From NCBI RefSeq assembly GCF_001644015.1, contig NZ_LUUI01000002.1, positions 1 through 35,679 on the forward strand: a stretch of DNA of 35,679 nt. Reading direction: 5' to 3'. The stretch comes from Methylomonas lenta. GTDB taxonomy: Bacteria; Pseudomonadota; Gammaproteobacteria; Methylococcales; Methylomonadaceae. A program made the position numbers and the translations under genes. This document shows positions 17,089 to 25,175 of this stretch, piece by piece. Every line of letters starts with the position of its first letter. Position 1 is the first letter of the stretch. The notes below the pieces were generated by a model that was given only the letters and a program-made list of their open reading frames with translations, searched no databases and had not been told where the DNA came from.

Positions 17089-17670
17089 CTATTCGTTTGT
17101 AGCTGGCAACTCAGCAAACACCACGCCTTCGTAGATATCGGCCAGCGGCAATTCAAGACCGATGGATGCAAAACAGGCAGGCTGGTTTTGTTGATAAAGA
17201 TGTAAATCCCAGGCATCGGCTCGGCGATAGCATTCTACCCGCTGGGTGTCCTGCGCGATCAAAACATATTCTTCCAGGCTGGTCAGTTTGCGGTAGTGAT
17301 GAAATTTTTCCGCCCGGTCGTAACGTTCGGTACTTTCAGAAAGTACTTCGATAATCAACTTGGGCTGGCTGTTGAACGAATCAGCCGTATCGGCAGCCGC
17401 ACAGGTGACGTGTAAGTCGGGATAAAAAAAGCAGTCGTCTTCGGCGGTTTGGACCCGGACCTTCATTTCGCCCGAATGCACCCGGCATGGAGATCCGCGT
17501 AAATGCGCATGCAAAAAAGCAATCAAATTGGTGCTGACAGTGTCATGGGCTCGTTTAACACCCACCATTGCATACACCTCGCCATTGATATATTCGTACT
17601 TAATATCGCTGACCAATTCGCCCTGCAGATAATCGTCTAGGCTGATTTTGAGATCTTCCGCCAATGCCAT
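17089..17670 (-). CDS. Uma2 family (DUF820) putative endonuclease
   Basis: A protein of about 193 residues with a PD-(D/E)XK-type fold of the Uma2 family. The typical sequence runs MALAEDLKISLDDYLQGE, YEYINGEVYAMVG, a conserved HSGEMKVRV, FYPDLHVTC and PKLIIEVLSEST, the last two carrying acidic residues expected at the active site, and FHHYRKLTSLEEYVLI. Uma2 proteins are common in cyanobacteria and scattered in proteobacteria, with no settled role; nuclease activity is predicted from fold. The ATG at 17670 with GGGA upstream gives the usual length; ATG at 17688 or the frame to 17751 are alternatives. It is divergent from nifE, so the intergenic 17671-17888 serves both. Confidence 0.83.
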   Translation of the reverse strand: MALAEDLKISLDDYLQGELVSDIKYEYINGEVYAMVGVKRAHDTVSTNLIAFLHAHLRGSPCRVHSGEMKVRVQTAEDDCFFYPDLHVTCAAADTADSFNSQPKLIIEVLSESTERYDRAEKFHHYRKLTSLEEYVLIAQDTQRVECYRRADAWDLHLYQQNQPACFASIGLELPLADIYEGVVFAELPATNE

Positions 17671-17782
17671 TTCACTGTCCCGCTGCATGTTATATATCTT
17701 ATAAGTATTGCTGATAAGCCGATTGTATAACAGCTTACGCCGAAACCTCATATTGTCGCATCAAGTCTGTCTACACCGATTT

Positions 17783-17798
17783 TGTCGCATTTGCTACA
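17783..17798 (+). promoter_or_regulatory. NifA upstream activator sequence
   Basis: A perfect TGT-N10-ACA motif, the NifA binding consensus. It lies about 45 bases before the -24 element of the nifE promoter, closer than the usual 80-150 bases but on the expected side. Confidence 0.75.
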
Positions 17799-17841
17799 AA
17801 GAGAAAAATAAAAAATCCCTATAAACTCAATACCTTAGCAT

Positions 17842-17858
17842 TTGGCACACCGGTTGCA
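17842..17858 (+). promoter_or_regulatory. Sigma-54 (-24/-12) promoter of the nif operon
   Basis: TTGGCAC and TTGCA elements with GG at 17844-17845 and GC at 17856-17857, exactly ten bases between them as sigma-54 requires. It lies 30 bases upstream of the nifE ATG. No other sigma-54 site was seen within the operon, so this promoter probably drives the whole 8.5 kb cluster. Confidence 0.88.
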
Positions 17859-17888
17859 TTATTCAAAACAATGACCGAGGTGTAGCCC

Positions 17889-19370
17889 ATGAAATCCAAC
17901 AAAGACATTGCAGAACTGTTAGACGAACCGGCTTGTGAGCATAACAAGAAGGAAAAGTCCGGCTGTGCCAAACCCAAACCCGGGTCAGCGGCCGGCGGTT
18001 GTGCTTTTGATGGGGCGCAGATTGCCTTGTTACCCATAGCCGACGTGGCACATATCGTCCACGGTCCGATTGCTTGTGCCGGCAGCTCCTGGGATAACCG
18101 CGGCACCCGTTCTTCCGGATCTGAGTTATATCGTATCGGTATGACCACTGACCTGACCGAGCAGGATGTGGTGATGGGACGCAGCGAAAAACGCCTGTTT
18201 CACGCCATCAAGCAAGCCGTCGAAACTTATAACCCGCCGGCTGTGTTCATTTACAACACCTGCGTTCCGGCATTGGTAGGCGACGATATTAACGCCACCT
18301 GTAAATCAGCTGCCGAACGCTGGGGTGTGCCGGTGGTGCCTATCGATTGCGCCGGTTTTTACGGCACTAAAAATTTGGGTAACCGAATTGCCGGCGATGC
18401 CATGGTCACGCATGTGATCGGCACTCGCGATCCTGATCCACTACCGGTCGATGCCGAGCGGCCTGGCTTTAAAATTCACGATGTCAATCTGGTAGGGGAA
18501 TACAACATTGCCGGCGAGTTCTGGCATGTATTGCCCTTGCTGGATGAAATGGGTTTGCGAGTGCTCTGTACTTTGTCTGGCGATGCGCGTTTCCGCGAAG
18601 TGCAGACCATGCATAAAGCCGAAGTTAATATGATGGTGTGCTCCAAAGCTATGGTGAATGTAGCCCGACGCCTGCAAAATCAATATGGTACACCCTGGTT
18701 TGAAGGCAGTTTTTACGGCATTACCGACACTAGTCAGGCATTGCGAGATTTTTCTAAAGCTATTAACGATCCCGAATTGACTGCACGAACTGAAGAGATT
18801 GTAGCGCGTGAAGAAGCGCGGATTCGTGCCGAACTGGCGCCCTGGAAAGCACGCTTGCATGGCAAGCGCGTATTGCTGTTTACCGGCGGGGTGAAAAGCT
18901 GGTCGGTGATTTCGGCTTTGCAGGATTTGGGCATGGTGGTAGTCGCCACTGGCACTAAAAAATCCACCGAAGAAGACAAGGCCCGCATTCGCGAATTGAT
19001 GGGCGAAGATACCTTGATGATAGAAGACGGTAGCCCCAAAGCTTTGTTACAAGTGGTACGAGATTACAAAGCCGATATTCTGATCGCCGGTGGCCGCAAT
19101 ATGTACACAGCTTTGAAAGCCAGGATTCCGTTTTTGGATATCAATCAAGAACGCGAATTTGGTTATGAAGGCTACCAGGGCATGCTGGAACTGGTTAGGC
19201 AATTGGCATTGACCATCGAAAGCCCGGTATGGGAAGCCGTGAGAGCTCCCATGCCGTGGAAAGCAACAAAAACGACAATTTCTGTAGGATGGGTAGACGA
19301 AGGAAACCCATCGTTAGCAATCGTTGATGATGGGTTTCGTGCCTCTACCCATCCTACGCTAGTAGCATAG
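17889..19370 (+). CDS. nifE: Nitrogenase FeMo-cofactor scaffold protein NifE
   Basis: The alpha-like subunit of the NifEN scaffold, on which the NifB product is converted to FeMo-cofactor in the cytoplasm. The three cysteines that hold the permanent cluster in Azotobacter NifE are at the expected places (Cys38 in GGCAFDGAQ, Cys63 in PIACAGSSW, Cys125 in [11 protein letters not shown]). The N-terminus has extra Cys residues. Family motifs [10 protein letters not shown] and GGVKSW follow. GAGG precedes the ATG. The C-terminus is unusual: residues 466-493 are coded by an inserted palindromic repeat, so the protein is longer than usual and its last 28 residues are not NifE sequence. It opens the operon under a sigma-54 promoter and is 11 bases from nifN. 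Confidence 0.97.
   Translation: MKSNKDIAELLDEPACEHNKKEKSGCAKPKPGSAAGGCAFDGAQIALLPIADVAHIVHGPIACAGSSWDNRGTRSSGSELYRIGMTTDLTEQDVVMGRSEKRLFHAIKQAVETYNPPAVFIYNTCVPALVGDDINATCKSAAERWGVPVVPIDCAGFYGTKNLGNRIAGDAMVTHVIGTRDPDPLPVDAERPGFKIHDVNLVGEYNIAGEFWHVLPLLDEMGLRVLCTLSGDARFREVQTMHKAEVNMMVCSKAMVNVARRLQNQYGTPWFEGSFYGITDTSQALRDFSKAINDPELTARTEEIVAREEARIRAELAPWKARLHGKRVLLFTGGVKSWSVISALQDLGMVVVATGTKKSTEEDKARIRELMGEDTLMIEDGSPKALLQVVRDYKADILIAGGRNMYTALKARIPFLDINQEREFGYEGYQGMLELVRQLALTIESPVWEAVRAPMPWKATKTTISVGWVDEGNPSLAIVDDGFRASTHPTLVA
19284..19357. repeat. Palindromic repeat inside the nifE 3' end
   Basis: Arms of 29 bases (19284-19312 and 19329-19357; GTAGGATGGGTAGACGAAGG type) match at 26 of 29 positions when folded. 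The reading frame passes through the element without interruption and stops 13 bases after it. The resulting RNA would form a long hairpin between the nifE body and nifN. Confidence 0.85.
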
Positions 19371-19381
19371 GAACCATCGTC

Positions 19382-20779
19382 ATGGCTGAAATAATCAAAC
19401 GCAACAAAGCACTGTCGGTCAACCCGTTAAAAGCCTCACAACCCATGGGCGGTTCGCTGGCTTGCCTGGGATTTGATCGAGCCATCCCGATGTTGCATGG
19501 CTCGCAAGGTTGTACCGCATTTGCCAAGGTGTTTTTTGTCAGGCATTTCCGGGAACCGATTCCGTTGCAAACTACCGCCATGGATCAAGCCAGTTCAGTG
19601 TTGGGTGCGGATGAAAACGTGATTGAAGGCATCAAGGCGATAGCCGAAAAATCCAATCCTGCCTTAATCGCAGTGTTGACTACCGGTCTGGCGGAAACGC
19701 AAGGCTGCGATGTGCAGCGTAATTTGCGTGAATTTCGCGCCAAATATCCCGAATACAACCATGTCGCCGTCGTTGCAGTCAATACCCCGGATTTTAGCGG
19801 CTGCGTGGAAAGTGGTTTCGCCGCTACCTTGTATGAAATTGTGAAAGATTTGGTGCCGGATGCGGCTAGTGCCGGCACTAAACCCGGCAATCGTCAGCGT
19901 CAGCTTAACGTATTGGTCAGCCCTATGTTGACGCCTGGTGATCTGGAAGCTTTGCGGGATTTGATCGAGCAGTTCAATTTACGCCCCGTATTGGTACCAG
20001 ACTTGTCCGAATCGCTGGATGGTAGCTTGACCGATGACGATTTCTCGCCGGTCACTATCGGCGGCACAGCGGTTTCTGAACTGGCTACTTTGGGCGAGGC
20101 GAGAGCAACTTTGGTGATTGGCGCATCGTTACGTAAAGCCGGTGAATTACTACAGGAAAAAACCGGCGTCCCCAGTCACTTTTTTGATCATTTGTATGGC
20201 TTACAAGCCAACGATGCCTTGGTACTAGCCTTGACGCAAATTAGTGAGATGCCGGTGCCTGCGCGTATCGAGCGCCAGCGTTCGCAATTGCAGGATGCCA
20301 TGCTAGACACGCACTTTATGCTGGGTCAGTTGCGGGTGGCCATAGCGGCCGATCCCGATCAACTCAATGCCCTGGTTCATTTGGTACAAGGCATGGGCGC
20401 GGAAGTGGTGGTGGCTATTAGCGCTGCCAATGCACCCGTTTTGGCAACCACTCCGGTTAAAACCATCAAAATCGGCGATTTGGAAGATCTGGAGCAATTG
20501 GCGAAAGAACATAAGGCGCAATTGCTGATTGGCAATTCGCATGCAGTAGCCAGTGCCGAACGTCTGGGCATTCCGGTGTTACGGGCTGGATTCCCGTTGT
20601 ATGACATTATTGGTGGCTATCAAAAAACCTGGATTGGCTATCGCGGTACTCGGCAGGCATTGTTTGACTTGGCCAATCTGGTGATCAATTTCGCCCACGA
20701 AGAAATTGAAGTCTACCACTCGCCTTACGGGCAAAAGCCTGCATCTGAACGCCAAACCTGTTCGCCGTCATGTCATTAA
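19382..20779 (+). CDS. nifN: Nitrogenase FeMo-cofactor scaffold protein NifN
   Basis: The beta-like partner of NifE, 465 residues. Recognised by the N-terminal [34 protein letters not shown] with the cluster-ligand Cys at position 44, [26 protein letters not shown], the [16 protein letters not shown] segment, and the C-terminal [21 protein letters not shown]. All are typical of NifN rather than NifK. AGGA lies upstream of the ATG. It forms a heterotetramer with NifE that matures FeMo-cofactor before transfer to NifDK. The C-terminal tail ends in a Cys- and Ser-rich stretch ([10 protein letters not shown]) of unknown meaning. Confidence 0.97.
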   Translation: MAEIIKRNKALSVNPLKASQPMGGSLACLGFDRAIPMLHGSQGCTAFAKVFFVRHFREPIPLQTTAMDQASSVLGADENVIEGIKAIAEKSNPALIAVLTTGLAETQGCDVQRNLREFRAKYPEYNHVAVVAVNTPDFSGCVESGFAATLYEIVKDLVPDAASAGTKPGNRQRQLNVLVSPMLTPGDLEALRDLIEQFNLRPVLVPDLSESLDGSLTDDDFSPVTIGGTAVSELATLGEARATLVIGASLRKAGELLQEKTGVPSHFFDHLYGLQANDALVLALTQISEMPVPARIERQRSQLQDAMLDTHFMLGQLRVAIAADPDQLNALVHLVQGMGAEVVVAISAANAPVLATTPVKTIKIGDLEDLEQLAKEHKAQLLIGNSHAVASAERLGIPVLRAGFPLYDIIGGYQKTWIGYRGTRQALFDLANLVINFAHEEIEVYHSPYGQKPASERQTCSPSCH

Positions 20780-20823
20780 CCCGTCGCATGCAGGTCGTGC
20801 ACCAAAACGAAACGGAGATTCCC

Positions 20824-21255
20824 ATGGAAACTGCTATTAAAGTCGCTTTTGCCACTACCGACATGCTGCATGTGAATCAGCACTTTGGTTCTGCCAAATC
20901 GTTTGCCGTCTATGCCGTCAATCCGGAACAGGCGGAGTTGATGGAAGCCGCTCAATTCGGCGAACTGGCGCAGGACGGCAATGAAGACAAATTATCCGTC
21001 AAGCTGCAATTGCTAGATGGTTGTGCCGCGGTGTATTGCCAGGCAGTTGGCGCCTCGGCCATCAAACAAATCATCGCCCAGGGCATACAACCAATCAAAG
21101 TGCATGAAGGCAGCACCATTAAAGACTTGCTGAGCGATTTACAGGCTGAAATGAAAGCCGGTCCATCCAGTTGGCTGGCCAAAGCCATCAATCAACATAA
21201 AGGCCCAGACTTGCAGCGGTTTGATGAAATGGAAGATGAAGGCTGGCAAGAATAG
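20824..21255 (+). CDS. nifX: FeMo-cofactor carrier NifX
   Basis: A 143-residue protein of the NifX/NafY/NifB-C-terminal family that binds NifB-co and FeMo-cofactor precursors and passes them to NifEN. The fold signature is VAFATTDMLHVNQHFGSAKSF with the conserved HFG motif, then LDGCAAVYCQAVGASAIKQI and GIQPIKV. The start is the ATG at 20824, with GGAG six bases before it. A frame open back to 20770 overlaps nifN by ten bases and has no ribosome binding site. The gene follows nifN by 44 bases. Confidence 0.95.
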   Translation: METAIKVAFATTDMLHVNQHFGSAKSFAVYAVNPEQAELMEAAQFGELAQDGNEDKLSVKLQLLDGCAAVYCQAVGASAIKQIIAQGIQPIKVHEGSTIKDLLSDLQAEMKAGPSSWLAKAINQHKGPDLQRFDEMEDEGWQE

Positions 21256-21258
21256 AAG

Positions 21259-21292
21259 ATTGCCGGAAACGCTAGCGCTTGTTCCGGCCTAC
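21259..21292. repeat. Dispersed palindromic repeat family A, copy 3
   Basis: ATTGCCGGAAACGC and GTTCCGGCCTACC with a short centre; a compact member of the family at 4041 and 15156. It occupies the 144-base gap between nifX and the DUF269 gene and so is transcribed within the nif operon. The end of the same gap has a small GTCGC/GCGAC hairpin (about 21350-21363) that resembles one arm of the element at 22430-22500. Confidence 0.65.
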
Positions 21293-21399
21293 CAGATGAT
21301 TTCTAACATGGCGTTAGTAACGAGTGAGCAAAGCAAAGCAAAGACATCCGTCGCCATAGCGACAGCAAAAACTGAATTTAAAACAAACAGGAGAACACT

Positions 21400-21873
21400 A
21401 TGTCCCAACCCGCACTTGCTATTGAAGCTGGCGACGCTTTCATGACCTCTGAAGTCGTGGCTGAAATGATTAAACAACTGCGTGCCCTGGATACTTACGA
21501 TACCTATGAAGGTTGGTCCGTGGAAAAAATCATCGACCCTATCGTGATGACCAAAGAACGTAAACGTGAGATTCCGATTATCGGCGACCCCGACGAAATC
21601 ACCTTGGCTAGGATAAAAGCCTATTACAACAGCATTGCCTCGCTGATTGAAAAACGCGCGGGCATGATGGCTGTACCAGTCATCAACATTACCCACGAAG
21701 GTTTTGGCCGGGCTTTTATTTTGGTCGGCAAATTAATTGTGGTGGATAAAACATTACGGGATGTACACAGATTCGGCTTCCCAAGTCTGGAAGATTTGTC
21801 CAGCAAAACCGAAGCGGTTATCGATAAGGCTGTGGCCCTGATCGAGCAATTTAAAGAAGTTGCCGAAGCTTGA
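21400..21873 (+). CDS. NifX-associated nitrogen fixation protein (DUF269)
   Basis: A 157-residue protein matching the NifX-associated DUF269 family, almost always found right after nifX in diazotrophs. Visible family sequence includes AFMTSEVVAEMIKQLRALDTYD, TYEGWSVEKIIDPIVMTKERKREIPIIGDPDE, GHEGFGR-like THEGFGRAFILVGKLIVVDK and LRDVHRFGFPS. It is cytosolic, and its precise role is unclear; an accessory part in cofactor handling is inferred from its constant neighbours. AGGAG precedes the ATG. It is followed ten bases later by the DUF683 gene. Confidence 0.93.
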   Translation: MSQPALAIEAGDAFMTSEVVAEMIKQLRALDTYDTYEGWSVEKIIDPIVMTKERKREIPIIGDPDEITLARIKAYYNSIASLIEKRAGMMAVPVINITHEGFGRAFILVGKLIVVDKTLRDVHRFGFPSLEDLSSKTEAVIDKAVALIEQFKEVAEA

Positions 21874-21883
21874 GGAGAATCTC

Positions 21884-22099
21884 ATGACTGACGAAGAATT
21901 GAAAAAACTGGAAAAAGACGTAAAAAAAACCAAGCGCCTGGCAAGCGAAGCGGCTATGGAATTGCATGATTTGATTGAGGATAGATTGCCGGACGCTTAC
22001 AGTGAGTTAATGGCTATTGCCCAAAATACTTACGATGCCTGCAAGGCCTGGGATGAGGCTAATCAAAAGTTTTTGGCGGCCAATAGCGAAACGGCCTGA
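21884..22099 (+). CDS. DUF683 / CCE_0567 family small nif-associated protein
   Basis: A 71-residue helical protein of the DUF683 family. It has a Lys- and Glu-rich first helix (KKLEKDVKKTKRLASEAAMELHDLIEDRLP) and a second helix (YSELMAIAQNTYDACKAWDEANQKFLA), a helical-hairpin arrangement. Cyanobacterial relatives were reported as metal-binding proteins. The gene regularly sits between the DUF269 gene and fdxB in proteobacterial nif operons. The ATG at 21884 has AGGAG upstream; the longer frame at 21860 overlaps the previous gene and is not supported. Confidence 0.92.
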   Translation: MTDEELKKLEKDVKKTKRLASEAAMELHDLIEDRLPDAYSELMAIAQNTYDACKAWDEANQKFLAANSETA

Positions 22100-22108
22100 G
22101 GAGCGATT

Positions 22109-22426
22109 ATGAGCGAATTTGTTACCGGTGTTACCTTTGGCGGTACGGTTTGGACCCCATCTTATGTGACCGATATTAATCAAAAAACCTGTATAGGTTG
22201 TGGCCGCTGCTTCAAAGTTTGTCCGCGTGATGTATTTGATTTAGTCGAAAAAGACGAGGTTCTTTCTGCTGAAGACTTTGGTGATGATTACGGCGACTTT
22301 GAAGACGATGACGATAACAGCATGGTGATGAGTCTGAAGAATGCAGCAGACTGCATCGGCTGCGAGGCTTGCTCAAAAGTTTGCCCCAAGGATTGTTTTA
22401 CGCATGTACATAAGGCTGCTGCTTGA
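22109..22426 (+). CDS. fdxB: Nif-specific ferredoxin III (FdxB)
   Basis: A 105-residue ferredoxin with two CxxCxxCxxxCP sets, Cys28-31-34-38 and Cys82-85-88-92, each able to hold a [4Fe-4S] cluster. The spacer between them has a long acidic run (DFGDDYGDFEDDDD, about 56-70), characteristic of the nif-specific ferredoxin III family. The N-terminal GVTFGGTVWTP is also typical. It probably donates electrons for cofactor synthesis at NifEN or NifB. TGAGGAGCG precedes the ATG, and it starts nine bases after the DUF683 gene. Confidence 0.95.
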   Translation: MSEFVTGVTFGGTVWTPSYVTDINQKTCIGCGRCFKVCPRDVFDLVEKDEVLSAEDFGDDYGDFEDDDDNSMVMSLKNAADCIGCEACSKVCPKDCFTHVHKAAA

Positions 22427-22429
22427 TTT

Positions 22430-22500
22430 GTGTCGCTACCGCGACGAGTTTTTATGTCGGTCCGCGAACCGACTCTAAATAACCGTCGCGATAGCGACAC
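22430..22500. repeat. Nested palindromic element within the nif operon
   Basis: Outer arms 22430-22445 and 22485-22500 match with one mismatch (GTGTCGCTACCGCGAC type). A second hairpin, GTCGGTCCGCGAACCGAC (22456-22473), is nested inside. It occupies most of the 109-base gap between fdxB and the 2Fe-2S ferredoxin gene. It could attenuate or stabilise the transcript at that point. Confidence 0.7.
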
Positions 22501-22535
22501 CTAAAAGTTAAACCCAACAAAAGAGGAAAGCTATC

Positions 22536-22859
22536 ATGCCACGTCCAGATAAACACGTTTTCGTCTGTACCCAAAACCGTCCCGAAGGCCACCCGCGCGG
22601 CTCTTGCGCTGCCAGTGGTTGTGCCGAGGTGATGAATGAATTCATGAACGAGATTCAAAGCCGTAATTTGTTCGAGAAAATTGCTCTGACCAATACCGGT
22701 TGCATGGGGCCCTGCATGATGGGGCCAAGTGTGCTGGTCTATCCAGAAGGCATTATGTATGGCAAGGTCAGTAAAGCCGATGTCAAAACCATCATTGAAC
22801 AGCACCTGTTGGGTGGTTCGCCGGTAGAGGCATTGAAAGTACCGGCCGAGGTTTGGTAA
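22536..22859 (+). CDS. Thioredoxin-like [2Fe-2S] ferredoxin
   Basis: A 107-residue protein of the thioredoxin-fold [2Fe-2S] ferredoxin family. The four probable cluster ligands are Cys11 (VFVCTQNR), Cys24 (RGSC), Cys56 and Cys60 (TNTGCMGPC). Nif-linked relatives occur in Azotobacter and Clostridium. By context it is an electron carrier for nitrogen fixation, but the partner is unknown. AGAGGAAAG lies before the ATG. It follows the nested palindrome and starts a tightly packed run of six genes, the next one beginning three bases after its stop. Confidence 0.92.
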   Translation: MPRPDKHVFVCTQNRPEGHPRGSCAASGCAEVMNEFMNEIQSRNLFEKIALTNTGCMGPCMMGPSVLVYPEGIMYGKVSKADVKTIIEQHLLGGSPVEALKVPAEVW

Positions 22860-22862
22860 ATC

Positions 22863-23369
22863 ATGTCTCAAACTGGCGTATTTGAAGAACGCGTACTATT
22901 CAGCCCCAACTTGCCGACTGCAATCAATCTATTGCTGCAAAAAGCCGTGGCTGCCAGTCATGCCGAAAAACCGCTGGCGGAAAACTTGTTTAAACAGGCG
23001 CAGCAGCTCGATCCCAGCTGCTTGCAGACTTATTTTGCCTTGTACAAATTTTATTTTTATCAGGGTCGTTTACAGGAAGCGGAGCGAGAGGTGCTGGCAG
23101 CTTTGGAAGAAGCTGCGGCCCAAGCTGGCTTCCCTAGTGATTACCGGCGACTGACCAGTGAACGGGCACAATGGGATCTGTATGCCAGCGAGATTAGTCT
23201 GTTTTATCTGTATAGTTTAAAAGCCCTGGCGTTTATAAAATTGCGTCTGGAGCAGCAGGCTGAATCTCGCGATATTCTGTCACACATGCAGATACTGGAT
23301 CCTGAAGACCGTTGTGGTGCGTCGGTTATTATGAGTCTAGCCGATGCCTTGCTGGAGGATGCAGCATGA
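22863..23369 (+). CDS. TPR-like nif-operon protein
   Basis: A 168-residue soluble, helical protein with at least one tetratricopeptide-like unit: AENLFKQAQQLDPSCLQTYFALYKFYFYQGRLQEAEREVLAAL, split over residues 39-81. A second helical pair around FYLYSLKALAFIKLRLEQQAESRDILSHMQILDPED also fits TPR spacing. Such repeats usually bind partner proteins. It has no cofactor motif. The ATG lies three bases after the ferredoxin stop and its own stop overlaps the next start, so it is a full member of the operon. Role unknown; an assembly or docking function is inference. Confidence 0.82.
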   Translation: MSQTGVFEERVLFSPNLPTAINLLLQKAVAASHAEKPLAENLFKQAQQLDPSCLQTYFALYKFYFYQGRLQEAEREVLAALEEAAAQAGFPSDYRRLTSERAQWDLYASEISLFYLYSLKALAFIKLRLEQQAESRDILSHMQILDPEDRCGASVIMSLADALLEDAA

Positions 23370-23743
23370 CTAACTCCCTTGAACAGCACATTAGTGCCCA
23401 GCGTGATTTTGGTACTCTGATTTGTCAGCGCATGACGGCAAATATAAACAAGCTGGGGTTTTCTGCCCAAACTGGATTAACCTCACCCGATTTTGATACA
23501 GCCGTATTCAGTTTAGTAACTGATCCTTTCACCCAAACCCAGGATCTGGTGGGTTATTGGTATAACAACGGTAAGCAACGTATCGGTCAGATTAAATTTC
23601 ATGGTGATGGTAGTTTTTACGCTGAATACGATGTGATTCAGCCTCACCCCAGCAAAAAACAATTTTTCGTCGAAGCGATTAACGCCTGGGGGAAACTGGA
23701 CAACATTAAAACGGAAGCCAAATTGCTCGAAATTCCAAACTAG
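23366..23743 (+). CDS. Conserved-context protein of unknown function in nif operon
   Basis: A 125-residue soluble protein that I do not recognise. The start is the ATG at 23366, which overlaps the previous stop as ATGA; the frame upstream of it lies wholly inside the TPR-like gene. The N-terminal part is helical (EQHISAQRDFGTLICQRMTANINKLG). The centre is predicted beta-strand with an aromatic-rich section (DLVGYWYNNGKQRIGQIKFH, DGSFYAEYDVI). There is one Cys and a few His, not arranged as a metal site. No signal peptide or membrane span. Tight coupling with its neighbours is the only clue to function. Confidence 0.8.
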   Translation: MTNSLEQHISAQRDFGTLICQRMTANINKLGFSAQTGLTSPDFDTAVFSLVTDPFTQTQDLVGYWYNNGKQRIGQIKFHGDGSFYAEYDVIQPHPSKKQFFVEAINAWGKLDNIKTEAKLLEIPN

Positions 23744-23751
23744 GAGACATC

Positions 23752-24726
23752 ATGGCAAACCCCAAATATTTGTATGAAATGTTACTGGACCACTGTGCTA
23801 GCGATGCGGTTGTCGATAACCTAATGATTGGTTTGGTATGGACGCTGTGTCAGACCAAAGGTAACACGAGCGTTGGATTATCAATGAGTCCGGGTTATGC
23901 CACCCGAACCTTAAGTTGGTCCGGTAACCTGACCGGTAAACCCATTACTGACCTAGCCGCCTGGATTCTGGATTGGAACCCATATCAGTCGACAGTGGCG
24001 ATGGCAGCCATCAATAGCTGTATCAACAACCGGCCTTTGCCGGAATCGGTGATTGTTGAGTCGGACCCTGAACATGCCAATTTGGCCGTGTTCGATTATT
24101 TCCTGCCACAATTGCACAATAAAAAGGTGGTGGTTATTGGCCATTATCCCGGTATCGAACGCTATCAGGATTTAATGCAATTGAGTGTGCTTGAAAAAGA
24201 ACCCATTGCTGCCGACTTGCCTGACTCCGCCTGTGAGTTTTTATTGCCCAGTGCCGACTGGGTGTTTTTAACTGCCAGCTCTATACCGAATAAAACCTTC
24301 CCACGCCTGGTGGAATTAGCCAGCCATGCAAAAACCGTCTTAATGGGCCCTTCCGTACCCTGGCTACCGCAACTTTATGAGTTCGGCATTGATTATTTGG
24401 CCGGCGTTGAAATCACCGACCCACATGCCTTGTATCACACGGCGGCACAAGGCGGCGGGGTAAAAATCTTCAGCCAGGGTTTACATTATCGGATTGCCGA
24501 ATTAACACCCAGAACCAGCATGGGCTGGTTGAAACAGCAAATAGCCGAATGTGCATCGGAAAGAACTCAGCTAAAACAACAAATGGAAAGCTGGTATGCC
24601 CTCGGCAACAGCAAACATTTTACCAAAATCGGCTTGCTGGAAGGCGTGGATGCCCGCCTCTCCCGGCTCGACAGCAGCTATAAAACCTTATGGGATCAAT
24701 ACGGCCAACAAACCAGCATTAACTAA
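23752..24726 (+). CDS. DUF4213/DUF364 domain protein (putative metal-chelation fold)
   Basis: A 324-residue protein with an N-terminal DUF4213 domain (enolase-N-terminal-like) and a C-terminal DUF364 domain, annotated in families as a putative heavy-metal chelation protein. Visible blocks are VGLVW-like IGLVWTLCQ, a glycine-rich MSPGYATR, AAINSCIN, then KKVVVIGHYPGIERYQ, LPSADWVFLTASSIPNKTFPRLVE and VLMGPSVPWLPQLYEFGIDYLAGVEITDP. Relatives occur near molybdenum- and nitrogenase-related genes. A role in metal or cofactor precursor handling is plausible from both domain and operon but is not shown. The gene starts eight bases after the previous stop with AGGAG in front. The last 60 residues are a helical extension. 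Confidence 0.85.
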   Translation: MANPKYLYEMLLDHCASDAVVDNLMIGLVWTLCQTKGNTSVGLSMSPGYATRTLSWSGNLTGKPITDLAAWILDWNPYQSTVAMAAINSCINNRPLPESVIVESDPEHANLAVFDYFLPQLHNKKVVVIGHYPGIERYQDLMQLSVLEKEPIAADLPDSACEFLLPSADWVFLTASSIPNKTFPRLVELASHAKTVLMGPSVPWLPQLYEFGIDYLAGVEITDPHALYHTAAQGGGVKIFSQGLHYRIAELTPRTSMGWLKQQIAECASERTQLKQQMESWYALGNSKHFTKIGLLEGVDARLSRLDSSYKTLWDQYGQQTSIN

Positions 24727-24730
24727 ATCC

Positions 24731-25174
24731 ATGAACAACACTGATCCCTTCGCCTACCACCGCTTATTACTGATTTACAAAGGCGACATCAGCGCATTGG
24801 TCATGTTTGCACAGCAATCCAACGGCAGTGTTTGCTTTCCGGCAGCACTGCCAGCCTTGTCCAGCGCGCTGGAACCGGAGGATTTTGCAACCAGCAAAGT
24901 GACTATGCATCCTGCCGTTATGCTGCAACATCTCAATCAGCAACTGCAATTAGATGACGATTTGCTTCGTCTGGAACCCGGTTTCAATGAACAAATCGAC
25001 ACCCCGGGTGGTATCGTCATGGTACATTTGGCCCGTTTTACTTTGCTGGACCCACCCAAGCAATTGATGCAAAGCCGCAATTGCGGCATGCGCACCTTAC
25101 CCGAACTGCGAGGCAGACCGCCGGCAGAAATGGAATTACTCCGGCGAGCTTATGTAAAAGTCATGGAAGGTTAA
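24731..25174 (+). CDS. 147-residue nif-operon protein of unknown function
   Basis: A soluble protein not assigned to a family. The start is the ATG at 24731, four bases after the previous stop; an upstream frame from 24596 lies inside the DUF364 gene. The C-terminal half has a compact block, GGIVMVHLARFTLLDPPKQ, then a basic stretch RNCGMRTLPELRGRPPAEMELLRRAYVKVMEG that looks like the conserved core. There is one Cys in each half and no metal motif. Its stop is one base from the next start, indicating translational coupling with the GlcF-like gene. Confidence 0.78.
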   Translation: MNNTDPFAYHRLLLIYKGDISALVMFAQQSNGSVCFPAALPALSSALEPEDFATSKVTMHPAVMLQHLNQQLQLDDDLLRLEPGFNEQIDTPGGIVMVHLARFTLLDPPKQLMQSRNCGMRTLPELRGRPPAEMELLRRAYVKVMEG

Positions 25175-25175
25175 T

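Noticed and set aside
21860-21883. Earlier start for the DUF683 gene
   Set aside because: It overlaps the previous gene and AGGAG clearly sits before the ATG at 21884.
22430-22500. CRISPR-like repeat structure
   Set aside because: Single nested palindrome without repeated units or spacers; no cas genes in the window.
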